A stretch of DNA of 64,000 nt from the NCBI RefSeq assembly GCF_028372415.1, contig NC_092875.1:229499136-229563135 (forward strand). Direction: 5' to 3'. This document shows, piece after piece, positions 33,280 to 42,934 of this stretch (position 1 is its first letter; the number at the start of each line of letters is the position of its first letter). Below the pieces are notes generated by a model. It saw only the letters and a list, made by a program, of their open reading frames with translations, made no database searches and was not told where the DNA came from. Made by a program: the position numbers and the translations under genes. The DNA is from Notamacropus eugenii. Taxonomy: Eukaryota; Chordata; Mammalia; Diprotodontia; Macropodidae.

Positions 33280-33900
33280 TAACAACAAGCAAAGTGGGAT
33301 CTTTTGCTGTTTTTGTTTTAGTATAATCAAGTGCCTCTGATTGAATAATGTGATTAAAGAAGCTCTTCCCCACTCATTAATGGGCCTAGGAAGATTTGTA
33401 GGAAGGCTTGGACCTTTTGTTAATGAAGCACTGTTTGTCATGAGTTGTGATGCCCTTTGGCTCTAAAACGTGTTTAAAGACTCTGAGATGAGGTTTTTAC
33501 TTTGGGGTTTAGTTTTTGGAAGAAACTTTGTATGCCAGATGAGACTCTGGGAAGCTATTAATCAGCCCTCCCCCCCCCCCCCCTTTGAAAACCCAGATGT
33601 TGGTGCTTCACTCTCTGGTAACTACCTAAGTGTGGTCAGACAGTCGCATCTGTCTGTTGATTTGTGATTATGTATTGCTTACTGTAGTTCAAAAGCACTG
33701 TCTGTTGATTTAGATTTATCTGTATTTTTTCTGAAGTTCAGGGTGCTGACTTTTCCCCCTAAACTAAGTGAATGATACATGTACTTTATTAAAGTGAATT
33801 GTTGACCTCTCAAAAACTGCTTTCCTTTTAGAAAAGCAGATCTAAGAACTTGTGATAGCAGGCCCCTCTGTGTATGTCTGGGTGCTTACTGACGTGCCAT
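33280..33900. other. Unassigned insertion within the hAT transposase
   Basis: The transposase reading runs to about 33900 and resumes about 33275. The ~620 bp between them are foreign to it, with 'ccata' present at both junctions. It contains a 14-C run and 'tactttattaaagtgaattg', resembling an mRNA 3' end or LTR. I do not recognise the source. Confidence 0.45.
33570..33583 (+). repeat. Poly(C) run of 14
   Basis: An uninterrupted C homopolymer, uncommon in mammalian DNA and likely to be length-variable. Confidence 0.9.
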
Positions 33901-35173
33901 ACTTTTTCCATGAACTATTTCTAATATTTTAATAGCACAAAGTAACATCTTCTCCTATTGTATAGGGCTTTTTAGTTTTTGCAATTAAATAAGAAGTTTC
34001 ATAAGATACAAGTCAATACTTTTCCTTGACAATAACAAATTTCTCAAAACACTACTTTTCTTTATTTGAAGATATTAAACTTGTTCAAAATATTCCCTTG
34101 GTTTATTGAAGTATGCTGCATGCTTGCTATTAAGATGTCATTTTAGTTTGGCTGGTTTCATGCTCTCTGCAGCCAAACTTTCTTTACAAATTAAGCAAAG
34201 AGTATACCATTGTCATTATTAGAAGTAAATCTATAATGCAAAAATGATTCAATATAATTTTTTTCTTGTCAATTTAGGTGTGCTACAATCTGATAGTGAA
34301 GACACTGCTTTGTTGTCATATTTTTACCTCTTCTGTCTAAATTTAGTTATCCATAACCAAAAAATATTTTTGTCCTAAAATATAACTAAACATTGCTAAT
34401 AATCTGTCAAATAAGTACTAGCTTTAGTGCATGAAATTACATTTGCTTGTGCTTAATTTTAAAAACTGATATTCACATTTACATACACATACAATGGTGA
34501 TGGTAGAGAAATATTATCTGAGGGCTTCTGTCTTTACTTGCTGCAATTAAACACGTTTCTATAAAGGGGAATAACAGCAATTTTAAAAATCAAACATTCT
34601 AGCACAATGCAATCCAAAGACATATTAATTCTATACTTACATGCTGAGGAATGATGGTAGGAAAATATTAAGTCTTTATTTTCCATAATTAAACTATTAT
34701 ATTTCTGTAAGAGCAGAAACTTTGTATGTACAGTAAAAACACTGCAATTCATAACATACAATAGTTTTGAATCTAAGTTGAGGTGTTTTTGGCATTATTC
34801 CTTGGCATTGAATGGCATGATGTGCAAAGTTTGCATGTTGTATATTCAGAACAAAGGCTTCAGTGAAGTTGTATAATGCAACACATATGCAAGCAACTGC
34901 TAAAAACACCTCAGATTCATTACATGTTTGATTTTGAATTAATTTTTGGTTGTTGTGCATTCAGAAACCTTTTACTGTTACCAAATTTTTTGTGACCCCC
35001 ACATTCAGTTATGATCCAAAGTTTAAGAAACACTGATCTAAACTATATGCAATTAACCTGGTTTGTAGATAATAAAGGCTTCTAGTATATGTATTAAAAA
35101 ATAAATAAACCAGGACAGTCACCTTCTCCACTTGGATATAAGACCAATCCCTCATACATATATAGTCAATTTA

Positions 35174-35213
35174 CTGTTTCCTTTCCTTTCCTTTCTTCTT
35201 TCCTTTCCTTTAT
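35174..35213 (+). repeat. (CCTTT)n short tract
   Basis: About six cctttt/ccttt units with one interruption. Confidence 0.8.
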
Positions 35214-35394
35214 TATATTCTGAACAGTATTTCAACTACAACCTTGACTTGAGCCACATGGCTGAAAATGAAAGATAATTAAAACAAACAAACAAACCAA
35301 CAACCTTATCCAAGGGGAGGGTGTAAGCCTAAAGTTATCATATTTAGAAGCAAGAGTCTGAATTGAAAAGAAAAACAGAGAACCATTTTAATTT

Positions 35395-35551
35395 AAGTAC
35401 TGGATTAGAACTCAGAAAAGCTGAGATCCAGACCTTGTTCTGCCACCTATTAGTTGAAGGACTGCAGTTATGACCTTATTTGAAAGACAACATTTGTAAA
35501 ATGATTATAATTACTCTCCTCCTTGTAACGTGGGGCTCAAACAAATGCTGG
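35395..35551 (+). repeat. MIR SINE, left part (split by L1)
   Basis: 'tgagatccagaccttgttct', 'ccacctattagttg' and 'gtaaaatgattataattact' are MIR core. The element stops at the L1 insertion and its tail resumes at 36905. Confidence 0.75.
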
Positions 35552-36904
35552 GAGGGGGCGGAGCCAAGATGGCGGACTAGAAAGACACACATACGCTAGC
35601 TCCGAACCCACAGTCCATAAAATATATGTAAAAAAGAACTCCCAACAAATTCTGGAGCAGCAGAAGCAACAGAACAACAGAGAGGAGGAGATTTCTGTTC
35701 CAGAGTGCCCTGAAAACCTCTCACAAAAGCTCCGTCACGCTGCGGACCGGGAGCCGAGCCCAGCCCTGCCTTGGCCGCGTGGCGCCAAGAGGAGCAGATC
35801 CGAGCAGGCTTCAGGGATGGAATCTCCAGCAGCTGCGTGGGTCCCTCCACCCGTGGGTCCCTCCACCCACGGGCCCCAAAGGTTGGTGAGAGGGTCTTCT
35901 CGGTTTGCCGAGAGGGGAGTGGGGTCCCCCATAACTCAGGCCCCCTCAGGAGGCAGCAGCGAAGGGAGGAGCAAACAGGGGTTCCCCAAGCAGGCAGGAG
36001 CCCGGATCCATTGTTGAAGGTCTCTGCATAAACCCCCTGAGGGAACTGAGCCCCAGTGGTGGCCCTGCCCCCCACCCGAGCAGCTGAACTTAATCTCACA
36101 CTGAATAGCAGCCCTGCCCCTGCCCAAAGCCCTGAGGCTGGGAAGCAGCATTTGAATCTCAGACCCCAAGTGCTAGGTGGGCAGATCTGGAGGCAAAGTG
36201 GGTGTCAAGAGAATATTCAGAAGTCAAATCACTGGCTGGGAAAATGCCCAGAAAAGGAAAAAAAAATAAGACTATAGAAGGTTACTTTCTTGGTGAACAG
36301 GTATTTCCTCCCTTCCTTTCTGATGAAGAAGAACAATGCTTACCATCAGGGAAAGACACGGCAATCAAGGCTTCTATATCCCAGCCCACACAATGGGCTC
36401 AGGCCATGGAAGAGCTCAAAAAGGATTTTGAAAATCAAGTTAGAGAGGTGGAGGAAAAACTGGGAAGAGAAATGAGAGACATGCAAGTAAAGCATGAAAA
36501 ACAAGTAAACACCCTGCTAAAGGAGACCCAAAAAAATGCTGAAGAAAATAACACCTTGAAAAATAGGCTAACTCAATTGGCAAAAGAGGTTCAAAAAGCC
36601 AATGAGGAGAAGAATGCTTTCAAAAGCAGAATTAGCCAAATGGAAAAGGAGGTTCAAAAGCTCACTGAAGAAAATAGTTCTTTCAAAATTAGAATGGAAC
36701 AGATAGAGGCCAATGACTTTATGAGAAACCAAGAAATCACAAAACAAAACCAAAAGAATGAAAAAATGGAAGAGAATGTGAAATATCTCATTGGAAAAAC
36801 AACTGACCTGGAAAATAGATCCAGGAGAGACAATTTAAAAATTATGGGCCTACCTGAAAGCCATGATCAAAAAAAGAGCCTAGACATCATCTTTCATGAA
36901 ATTA
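35552..36904 (+). mobile_element. L1 with complete 5' end, 3'-truncated in ORF1, no poly(A)
   Basis: The element begins 'gagggggcggagccaagatg', a full L1 5' UTR start, and continues through ~690 bp of GC-rich 5' UTR into ORF1 (ATG at 36244). It ends inside ORF1 at about codon 220, with no ORF2, 3' UTR or A-tail. A 15-bp duplication 'tcaaacaaatgctgg' flanks it exactly (35537-35551 and 36905-36919), and both flanks join into one MIR. The last element bases (atcaaa) overlap the first duplication bases (tcaaa), so priming by microhomology is plausible. The left junction c/tcaaa is not a classic L1 endonuclease site. Confidence 0.9.
35565..35573 (+). promoter_or_regulatory. YY1 site at the L1 5' end
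   Basis: CAAGATGGC, 14 bp from the element start, matches the YY1 site that positions L1 transcription initiation in other mammals. In the older copy the equivalent site (about 5285-5298, minus strand) has decayed to caagattat. Confidence 0.65.
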
Positions 36905-36945
36905 TCAAACAAATGCTGGATATGAAAATACTTTGCAAATTATAA
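36244..36945 (+). pseudogene. Truncated L1 ORF1 reading into MIR
   Basis: The ATG at 36244 opens a 233-codon frame with no stops. It has the N-terminus (MPRKGKKNKTIEGYF), the full coiled-coil region and the start of the RRM (RRDNLKIMGLPE, then LDIIFHEIIK). After codon ~220 the frame crosses the junction and adds about a dozen residues from the MIR before a stop. Compared with the intact copy at 24269, the RRM is cut and the C-terminal domain is absent, so RNA binding should be lost. A coiled-coil-only product could still form trimers if made, which is inference. Confidence 0.8.
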
Positions 36946-36955
36946 CGGACTATAC
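36905..36955 (+). repeat. MIR SINE, right part (split by L1)
   Basis: 'gatatgaaaatactttgcaa' continues the MIR tail interrupted at 35551, confirming the pre-insertion site. Confidence 0.7.
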
Positions 36956-37021
36956 AAATGTGATCACCGCTGATTTTCATGCTACCTTATTGTGCACATC
37001 CTAATTCAAACCCTGGAGCAA

Positions 37022-37255
37022 CAAGGAGGCTCAGTAGACAGAGCTAAGGGCCTAGAGGCAGTTAAGACCTGAATTCAAAGCTAGTCTTAAACACCTGCTA
37101 GCTGTGTGACCCTGGGCAAGTCACTTAACCCTGTTTGCTTCAGTTTTCTCATTTGTAAAATGAGCTGGGGAAGGAAATGGCAAAGCCCTCCAGTATCTTT
37201 GCCAAGAAAACCTCAAATGTAGTCATGAAGAACTGGACACAACTGAAATGATCTA
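37022..37255 (+). repeat. tRNA/RTE-tail SINE, plus strand
   Basis: Head 'aggctcagtagacagagcta', core 'gtgtgaccctgggcaagtca', and tail 'atgagctggggaaggaaatg' to 'aactggacacaactgaaatg'. The tail is the type shared with BovB/RTE LINEs. Confidence 0.85.
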
Positions 37256-37259
37256 AAAT

Positions 37260-38868
37260 ATAGGCTATTTAATAGTTTCCATTTTTGTGTCATGTTGCTT
37301 TAAATTATGTTTTATTTTTAACTATAGTTCTTTAATAATTTTTTAGAAATGGATAAAAACAAATACATTGAAGTACAAAGAATAGGTGTCTCAAGGTTTG
37401 CCCTCTTTTGGGCACTGAATACTTAAAGCATCACAGTTCCCAAGCTCAAATTCAAACCCATCATTCCAGCAGCTCCAAGGAATGGAAGGCTTCAGCCACT
37501 AACATAGTCCTTCTTCTTCACTAGAGGTTCTGACTTGACTGTGCAGAGCTGTTATTGCTTAACTCTCTTCACCTATATTCTCCACTCTGTTGTAAAGGCT
37601 GCTGATTGCCCAGATCCCAACATGCCTCTCACTTCTCACTGGGCTCATTAGGCATGCACTCCTGGGTCAGGATGCCAATAACATCAAGGTTAAATAATGT
37701 CTGGCCTCAAGTTTCTCTTTCTTCAATTACTGCCATTTTGTCTCTCTACTATCTCTAACTAAAGTAAGAACCTTACTGGCATCCAGGTCGTTTTCTTGGG
37801 ACCTCTCCACCTAGATGACCATCCTATTGGCCCCATTTTTCTGTCATCACTGCCCCAGTTCTGGCATATATGAATGTATATGTAATCCAGGTGCATACTT
37901 GGTATATCTACATAAGACTCTCATCATTAGTAGAGAGAATCATTAGTTAGTACTCCATGTCTCTGTGAATGGTAGAGCTGGCAGAGCTTGGGACAGGAGA
38001 GATTTCTTTCTTTTCAAAAAAATATTTATGATATCTTTTGTTTTAATATCAATTATATTTCTTCCAGTATCTTTTCCCTTTACCCCTCTCCAGAGAGTCA
38101 CCCTTTATAAAACTATTTTAAAGGAAAAAAAAAAGAAAAAGAGGAAGGAAAAAATAAGTAAAACTAATCAAAGCATTAAAAAGGTCTGAAAATCTATGTA
38201 ATGATCCATTCCCATGTTACCTGTTCAAAAGAGAAGAAGGAGATATCTGCTATCTCTTCTTTGGGGTCATGCTTGTTCTTTGTAATTTTCTAACGTATGT
38301 TTGCTTTTTCTGTGGTCATTCTTCTTTCCATTTACATTGTTGTAGGAGAGATATCTTCTGGCTTCCAGCATCGAATGAAGAAATATATGCTTCAAGTTCT
38401 CTTCAGGGAAAGATCCCTGAAGGGAAAGAAAAACTGAGAAAAGGCAAACATGTAGAAGAGTTAAAGCCTCAATACATCCCTGATTTACAGCTTGCTACAT
38501 TAGAGATTTTAGGGAATGTTGCTTAGGATGAGATTGAGGAGTCTCTGTTACTCCCAAAAGGAGAGCTCATGTACTTTGTATATTGTCTATTATATTCTAA
38601 ACTTTATAACTTCTGACTTGTTTGCTATCAGCTATCAAATAAAGAAGTTTATTTGATATTCACTAGTTGTGATGGTCTTGGTGTTACTGGGATTTGATGG
38701 GAAGGGAATCAAATCTTTGAATATAGCTTGGAGCACTACTTCTCCACTAAGGGTTGGTGACCTGGAAAGTGGCTTGAACTTAAAAATAATTTCTTACAGC
38801 AATATTGGGGGTGGGGGGAGGACAAGAAGATAAAATTCTAATTTGGCATCCCTTCTTTCAGGAAGGAA
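37260..38868. other. Unassigned stretch with L1/LTR-like scraps
   Basis: 38260-38345 has 'gcttgttctttgtaattttc' and 'tccatttacattgttgtagg', resembling reversed marsupial L1 3' sequence. 38341-38680 holds an 85-codon frame ending at 38526 and an AATAAA at about 38639, which could be an LTR or retrocopy 3' end. I cannot identify it. Confidence 0.3.
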
Positions 38869-38869
38869 G

Positions 38870-39110
38870 GAAGAACATAAGCATTTATTAAGAGCTTACA
38901 ACGTGCCAGGCATTGTAGTATGTGCTTTACAAATACCATCTCATTTGATCCTCACAACAAAACTATGAAATAGACCCTATTAATATCCCTATTGCAGTCG
39001 AAGAAAATGAGGTAGAAGTTACATGACTTGCCCAGTCATCACCCAGCTAGTAAGTGCTAACATTTAGTAGCTGGGTGATGCTGAAATCTGCACTCAAGTT
39101 CTAAGTTATC
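38870..39110 (-). repeat. MIR SINE, minus strand
   Basis: 'catttgatcctcacaacaaa', 'gacttgcccagtcatcaccc' and 'agctagtaagtgctaac' match reversed MIR. An L2-like 'gtgccaggcattgtagtatg' begins it. Confidence 0.75.
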
Positions 39111-39179
39111 TATAAGTAATTAATCTATAATGGTGGCATTGAAGACACCAGAATAGATTGGTGAGACATCTGGGATAAT

Positions 39180-39415
39180 GATAACAATGATAGGTGGCAT
39201 TTACATAGTACTTCAAGTTCTGCAATATACTTTACAAATATGAATTCACTTCATCCTCCAACAAACCTGAGAGGTAGGTACTGTTGTTATCCTCATCTCA
39301 CAAGCGAGGAAACTGAGACTTGGCCAAAGTCACATAGCTACAAAGTATCTGTGGCAAGCTTGGTTTGAACTCAGGCCTGACTCCAGGTCCAGCCCTTACC
39401 CCTCTCACCGCCTCC
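39180..39415 (-). repeat. MIR SINE, minus strand
   Basis: 'ctgagaggtaggtactgttg', 'gaggaaactgagacttggcc' and 'ttgaactcaggcctgactcc' follow reverse MIR order. Confidence 0.8.
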
Positions 39416-39469
39416 AATCTGGGGTTAGAGAGGCTTTTCCTGCAACCCTCAAATCACACACATCACAAA

Positions 39470-39685
39470 TTTAGATCTGGAAGAGGTCCTCCCGGCCTAG
39501 GGTCATACTGACTAGTGGAAATGTCCTTGGAGGCGTTCTAGTACAAGGCCTTTGTTACCCAGATAGGGAAACTCAGTCCCAGAGAGCTTACTCTGACGGG
39601 TCAGTGTCACACAGGTGGTAGAGCCAGGGTTCAGCCCCACGTCTGGCTCCAAATCCCACATCCTTCCTTCATGCCCTGCTGCCAC
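39470..39685 (-). repeat. MIR3-like SINE, minus strand
   Basis: 'tagatctggaagaggtcctc', 'cagatagggaaactcagtcc' and 'gtgtcacacaggtggtagag' fit reversed MIR3. Confidence 0.65.
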
Positions 39686-39989
39686 CAGGTTCAATATGAA
39701 TTCCCCAAGGTAAAGAGCTGTTAGTTTTGTCTGCCAGTCTTCACCACTTGCTTGCACAGGGCTCTTGGCTTCACGATCATTTGGCTGGATTCTCTGTGGA
39801 GAGCTTGAAGGCTTGCAAAGCACTTTACCTATGTTATCTCAGGTATTCCCATTTCACACTCACTAGGAATAACACCACTACAAAGTGTCTGAGGTCTTCC
39901 AGTTCCAGCCACTCGGCCACCCAGCTCGGAGCTCTGCTGAAAAGGCTTAAAATGTTTTCTGATAATCTAAACTTCACAGACCAAATCCA

Positions 39990-40085
39990 CTTAGTAAAAG
40001 GATTTGTTCAGTAAAACTTGGGCCGCACCCAAGGCCCTAGAAGGCCACATGTGGCCTCGAGGCTGCAGGTTCCCCACCTCTGCTA
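39990..40085 (+). repeat. hAT nonautonomous element end
   Basis: 'cttgggccgcacccaaggcc', 'tagaaggccacatgtggcct' and 'gcaggttccccacctctgc' form a recognisable hAT-type terminal segment just outside the CpG island. Confidence 0.5.
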
Positions 40086-40604
40086 TCGACAGACTTTGAG
40101 AGGAAAAAGAAAACAAACTAGGGGCAGATCACAGAGCCCGGAGCCGGGCGGGGAGCACGGGGCGCGGGCAGAGGCGCGCTAAGCGAGGCCGGACTCCCCT
40201 CGGTTACTTTCCCCAGTTTCTGCCCGTCGCTCTCCTCCACGCGGGAGCGCTGAGCCGCCTAGACCTCGGCGTTCGTCCAGGGGGCGGGGCCTGAGAGCCT
40301 CGCCCCGCCCCCTCCAGCCCCGCCCTCCCCCCGCCCCCTCCCGATCTCGCGGCCCCGCAGGGTGGTCTCTGGCGACCCCGCCCCCTCCCCACCTGGGCGC
40401 CGATTCCCCGAGGCGGGGACCACTCCCTCGGCTCTCTCGAGACCGGAGAATGGCACCCTCCACCCCCCTCTTCCGCGCCAACTCAGCGTGCTGACGTTCT
40501 ACGCTCCAGGTACTTTCCCGGCCGCGAGCAGCTGGTGTTCGGCGTCGTCGCTGGGGGTTGAGAGAGGGGGGAGCGGGAAGGAGGAGAAAGCAGGGAAAGC
40601 GGAC

Positions 40605-40614
40605 CGCGCATGCG
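40605..40614 (+). promoter_or_regulatory. NRF1 motif containing an upstream ATG
   Basis: CGCGCATGCG matches the NRF1 consensus. It includes an ATG at 40610 that opens a frame, out of phase with PTPN2, running through the whole first exon. A second NRF1-like site, TGCGCAGGCGCA, lies in intron 1 at 41058-41069. Confidence 0.6.
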
Positions 40615-40731
40615 TCAGGCGGCCGCCGCCGGGGAGACGAGTGCGACTCGCACTCGGCTGTTACAGCGAGGACAGGGCATGTGCCTCTCCGGCCGCGGCG
40701 GCTCTACTCGCGCCAGGTCTCGCCCGCCACC

Positions 40732-40800
40732 ATGTCCGTCACCATCGAGCGGGAGTTTGAGGAGGTGGATGCTGAGAACCGGTGGCAGCCCATGTACTTG
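40732..40800 (+). CDS. PTPN2: PTPN2 (TC-PTP) coding exon 1
   Basis: PTPN2 is a non-receptor tyrosine phosphatase that dephosphorylates JAK/STAT and receptor tyrosine kinase substrates, at the ER or in the nucleus depending on splice form. These 23 codons encode MSVTIEREFEEVDAEN followed by RWQPMYL, matching the N-terminus of vertebrate PTPN2, where the family has TTIEREFEELD and RWQPLYL. PTPN1 differs in this region. The ATG lies in a strong context (gccaccATG). The exon ends on a codon boundary at the GTGAGT donor (40801-40806), the same place as in known PTPN2 genes. The phosphatase domain is in later exons outside the window. The PTPN2-frame is also open upstream to about 40558, but without an ATG. 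Confidence 0.93.
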
Positions 40801-41110
40801 GTGAGTCTTAGGGGTTAATGTGGCGGCCGACGCCGCCTACTCGGAAGGGTCAGGGCTCGGGCTGTCCCTCAAGCCTCCCGTTCCCTCCCTCTTTTCTCCC
40901 CTCGCTAGGCGGAAGTGACCGAGTCGAGGCGCGCGGGCTGTCCGGGAGCTGGCGTTCAGGTGCGCGCTCCGAGTGCGGGGCGGCGGCGAAGCGCGCCTGC
41001 GTCCGGGATTTCTTTTCTCTCAATAAATAAATAAATTTAAAGTCGTATACTCTGGTGTGCGCAGGCGCAGGCATGGTTCGTGAGGCCGAGGAGGGGCTTA
41101 CAGCGGCCTC

Positions 41111-41785
41111 TAGTGGTGGGTGGAGACTGGCTCGCCTTGGTTTGCTTTGGTTCGGCCTGGCACTAAACCCCTGGGAGGCGCTTTGGGGCGGAGAGACTGG
41201 CATTGCCCTTGCCACAGCTGCGCTGCATGCACATGGCCACAGAAGTCCAAAGGATGTAGCTTCTCCCTCTGGGCCCCCGGACTGTTAAATTACCCGTCTC
41301 CGCACCCTGCCTTCTGAGTGGGAGCAGCGAAGAGGGCCTGTGGAATCGGTCTTTATTCCATAGCCCCCCATGGTTTAGGCAGAACGAGTCAGGGGATGAG
41401 TTTGGGTGCGTTTTTTCGTTCTTATGTTGCCTCTCGTGGGGATCAGATGGGGGAGATTTGATCTCCATATGGCACTTGAAAAGGTTATGCAAAGCCAGGT
41501 GAGTTGCAGTGCTTCCTTCACTTGTGAGTGTATCTGCAGTCCTGATGATTCCCTGAGAGGCCACTTTGACCCTCGGGCTGTAAACACGGTAGCCATTTCT
41601 AAAATGAGCTCTGGGCCAAATGGAATTGACTTCACTTCCGTTTGTTTCGCATTAACTATAATGCATTTAGTGTAGTTACAATTTTCCAAACTTAGAGTCA
41701 TTGGTGAATGTTGCTGGAGGGAAGAAACAAACTTTGTCCGAGTTCCAAGTTTGTGTTTTGTTTTTTGTAATGAAATGAATGAATG
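41111..41785. other. Intronic stretch next to the CpG island
   Basis: Unique-looking sequence, moderately GC-rich, with no recognised repeat. Several overlapping frames (for example 41163-41564 minus) are chance frames from the island edge. Confidence 0.4.
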
Positions 41786-41789
41786 AAGA

Positions 41790-41935
41790 AACATTTTTCA
41801 TTCAGTAAGTAATAACTGTGTGCAAAGCACTATGCTAAGCATTGGGGATACCAAGAGCTAAGTGCTCACATTCTAACTTGGGAAGGGACATATATAAGAA
41901 GTTGAAGCTGCAAAATAAGGTGGAAAGGTAGGTAC
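41790..41935 (-). repeat. L2-like 3' end, minus strand
   Basis: 'gcaaagcactatgctaagca' and 'ttggggataccaagag' are the reversed L2 terminus. Confidence 0.7.
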
Positions 41936-42299
41936 CATAATCTTTAGGGTTCCGTGGCAAAGCAGATGTTTTCTTTTTAATGTCATTTTCACTAACAGTC
42001 ATATCAGTTATGATACTGAATCATTTGTTAGTTTCAGGGACTGGTGGCAAGAGCTGTCTTTTCAGAGTCTTCAGTAGCTGTGGCTGCAGTACCCATCAAA
42101 GCAGTTGACAGGCCACATCTCTGAGGGGTGGGGAGGTGGGATTGTTTTCAGAAAGATATTTTAGGGCTTGGGCTGGAAGCAGGACCTATGATCTGGGAGC
42201 TGTTTTTGAGATATTCTGTATATATATGGGGAAATTTAAACAAATGATGCGCTGTACCTTTTAAATCAAGCAAAACTACAATTCATCTTTATCCAAGTT

Positions 42300-42590
42300 T
42301 CTATTCTCAACTGAACAAATATTTGTAAAGTATTTAATATATGCAAGGCCCTGGGGATTACAAAGATAAGAAATGAAGCATTCTCTGCCCTCAAGGAGTG
42401 CACTGGCTGATGAAGGATGCACACAAATCATACACATTAGAACATAATTAAGTACATTGGAAAGGATAGAGAGGAGGGATCTTTAAAAATGATTTAGTTT
42501 GAACCCAAAGTATGGGTTATCAGACATGAGACAAGGGATGTGAGATGATAACCTGTACCAGAGAATTCCATTTTAAAAAATTTCCTGTGT
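42300..42590 (-). repeat. L2-like 3' end, minus strand
   Basis: 'gcaaggccctggggattaca' and 'ctgccctcaaggagtgcact' are reversed L2 3' UTR. The 41935-42300 interval before it is unassigned. Confidence 0.7.
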
Positions 42591-42696
42591 AACTAGTTGA
42601 TTTTTCTTCATTCCTACTCTGTTAGACATACTATTACATAATAGCTTATTTCTGTATGTCACTGTAAGATTTATAGGTGTGTTATAATGGTAGGAG

Positions 42697-42930
42697 GGCA
42701 TGAGGTGGATGAGTCCCTGATCTGAAATCAGAAGGCTTATCTTCCTGAGTTAAAATCTGGCCTCAGACACCTACTTAGGTGTGTGATAAATCACTTAATC
42801 CTGTTTACCTCAGTTCCCTCATCTGTAAAATGAGCTGGAGAAGAAAATGGCAAACCACTTTACTATCCTTGCCAAGAAAACCCCAGATGCAGTCACATAG
42901 AATCAGACAATTGAAAAACGACTGAACGTA
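42697..42930 (+). repeat. tRNA/RTE-tail SINE, plus strand
   Basis: Ordered blocks 'gaggtggatgagtccctgat', 'tctggcctcagacacctact', 'atgagctggagaagaaaatg' and 'gccaagaaaaccccagatgc', with a 'cgactgaacgtagtagtaag' tail. Confidence 0.85.
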
Positions 42931-42934
42931 GTAG

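Larger units (their letters stand above)
32200..34215 (-). pseudogene. hAT (Charlie/ZBED-type) transposase, broken
   Basis: On the minus strand a BED zinc finger appears near 34100-34215, with LCLICKESLAAESMKPAKLK and then HLNSKH. IAKTKKPYTIGED-like sequence follows near 33940-33990. The catalytic core resumes near 33265 with ICKIPLLNDTVSKR, then the first-aspartate block FAIQLDETTDIS (about 33150) and EELLFCCPLEG. GKNVGFVAKVKAG and THCMIHKG follow between 33080 and 32860, and LWKDMDSNYK near 32725. The two core parts lie in overlapping frames, stops are frequent, and an unrelated ~620-bp segment interrupts it. It cannot encode an active transposase. Some mammalian ZBED genes derive from this family, but nothing here suggests domestication. 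Confidence 0.8.
31703..35035 (-). mobile_element. hAT-Charlie DNA transposon with TIRs and 8-bp TSD
   Basis: A 3.3-kb element. Its ends are inverted repeats: 'cagagcttctaaaacttttt' at 31703 and the reverse complement of 35016-35035, 'cagtgtttcttaaactttgg'. The flanks are aactaaac (31695-31702) and atctaaac (35036-35043), an 8-bp duplication with one mismatch, as hAT insertions make. A decayed transposase with BED finger lies inside on the minus strand. It inserted directly after the RPL23A retrocopy. Confidence 0.88.
40120..41110 (+). promoter_or_regulatory. CpG-island promoter of PTPN2
   Basis: About 1 kb of strongly CpG- and GC-rich DNA in an otherwise AT-rich window. It holds GC boxes (a GGGGCGGGGCC at 40281-40291 and several CCCGCCCC on the other strand between 40302 and 40340) and a TGACGT half-CRE at 40492-40497. 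NRF1-type motifs lie at 40605-40614 and 41058-41069. There is no TATA box at a suitable distance, which fits a dispersed housekeeping-type promoter. The transcription start cannot be read from sequence. Confidence 0.8.

Noticed and set aside
35596..36169. Long frames on both strands in GC-rich DNA, including a 167-codon minus frame
   Set aside because: They lie within the L1 5' UTR, which is GC-rich and stop-poor; no independent gene is supported.
36202..36243. Upstream extension of L1 ORF1 (14 codons)
   Set aside because: It would start with GTG; the family start is the ATG at 36244, aligned with the intact copy at 24269.
40179..40481. 100-codon minus-strand frame suggesting a divergent gene at the PTPN2 promoter
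   Set aside because: Arg/Gly/Pro-rich translation typical of CpG-island DNA; no recognisable protein, and the known divergent neighbour of PTPN2 lies far away in other mammals.
40558..40731. N-terminal extension of PTPN2 in frame with its ATG
   Set aside because: The frame is open but starts with TTG, not ATG, and the sequence resembles 5' UTR; the canonical start at 40732 has a strong context and matches the family.
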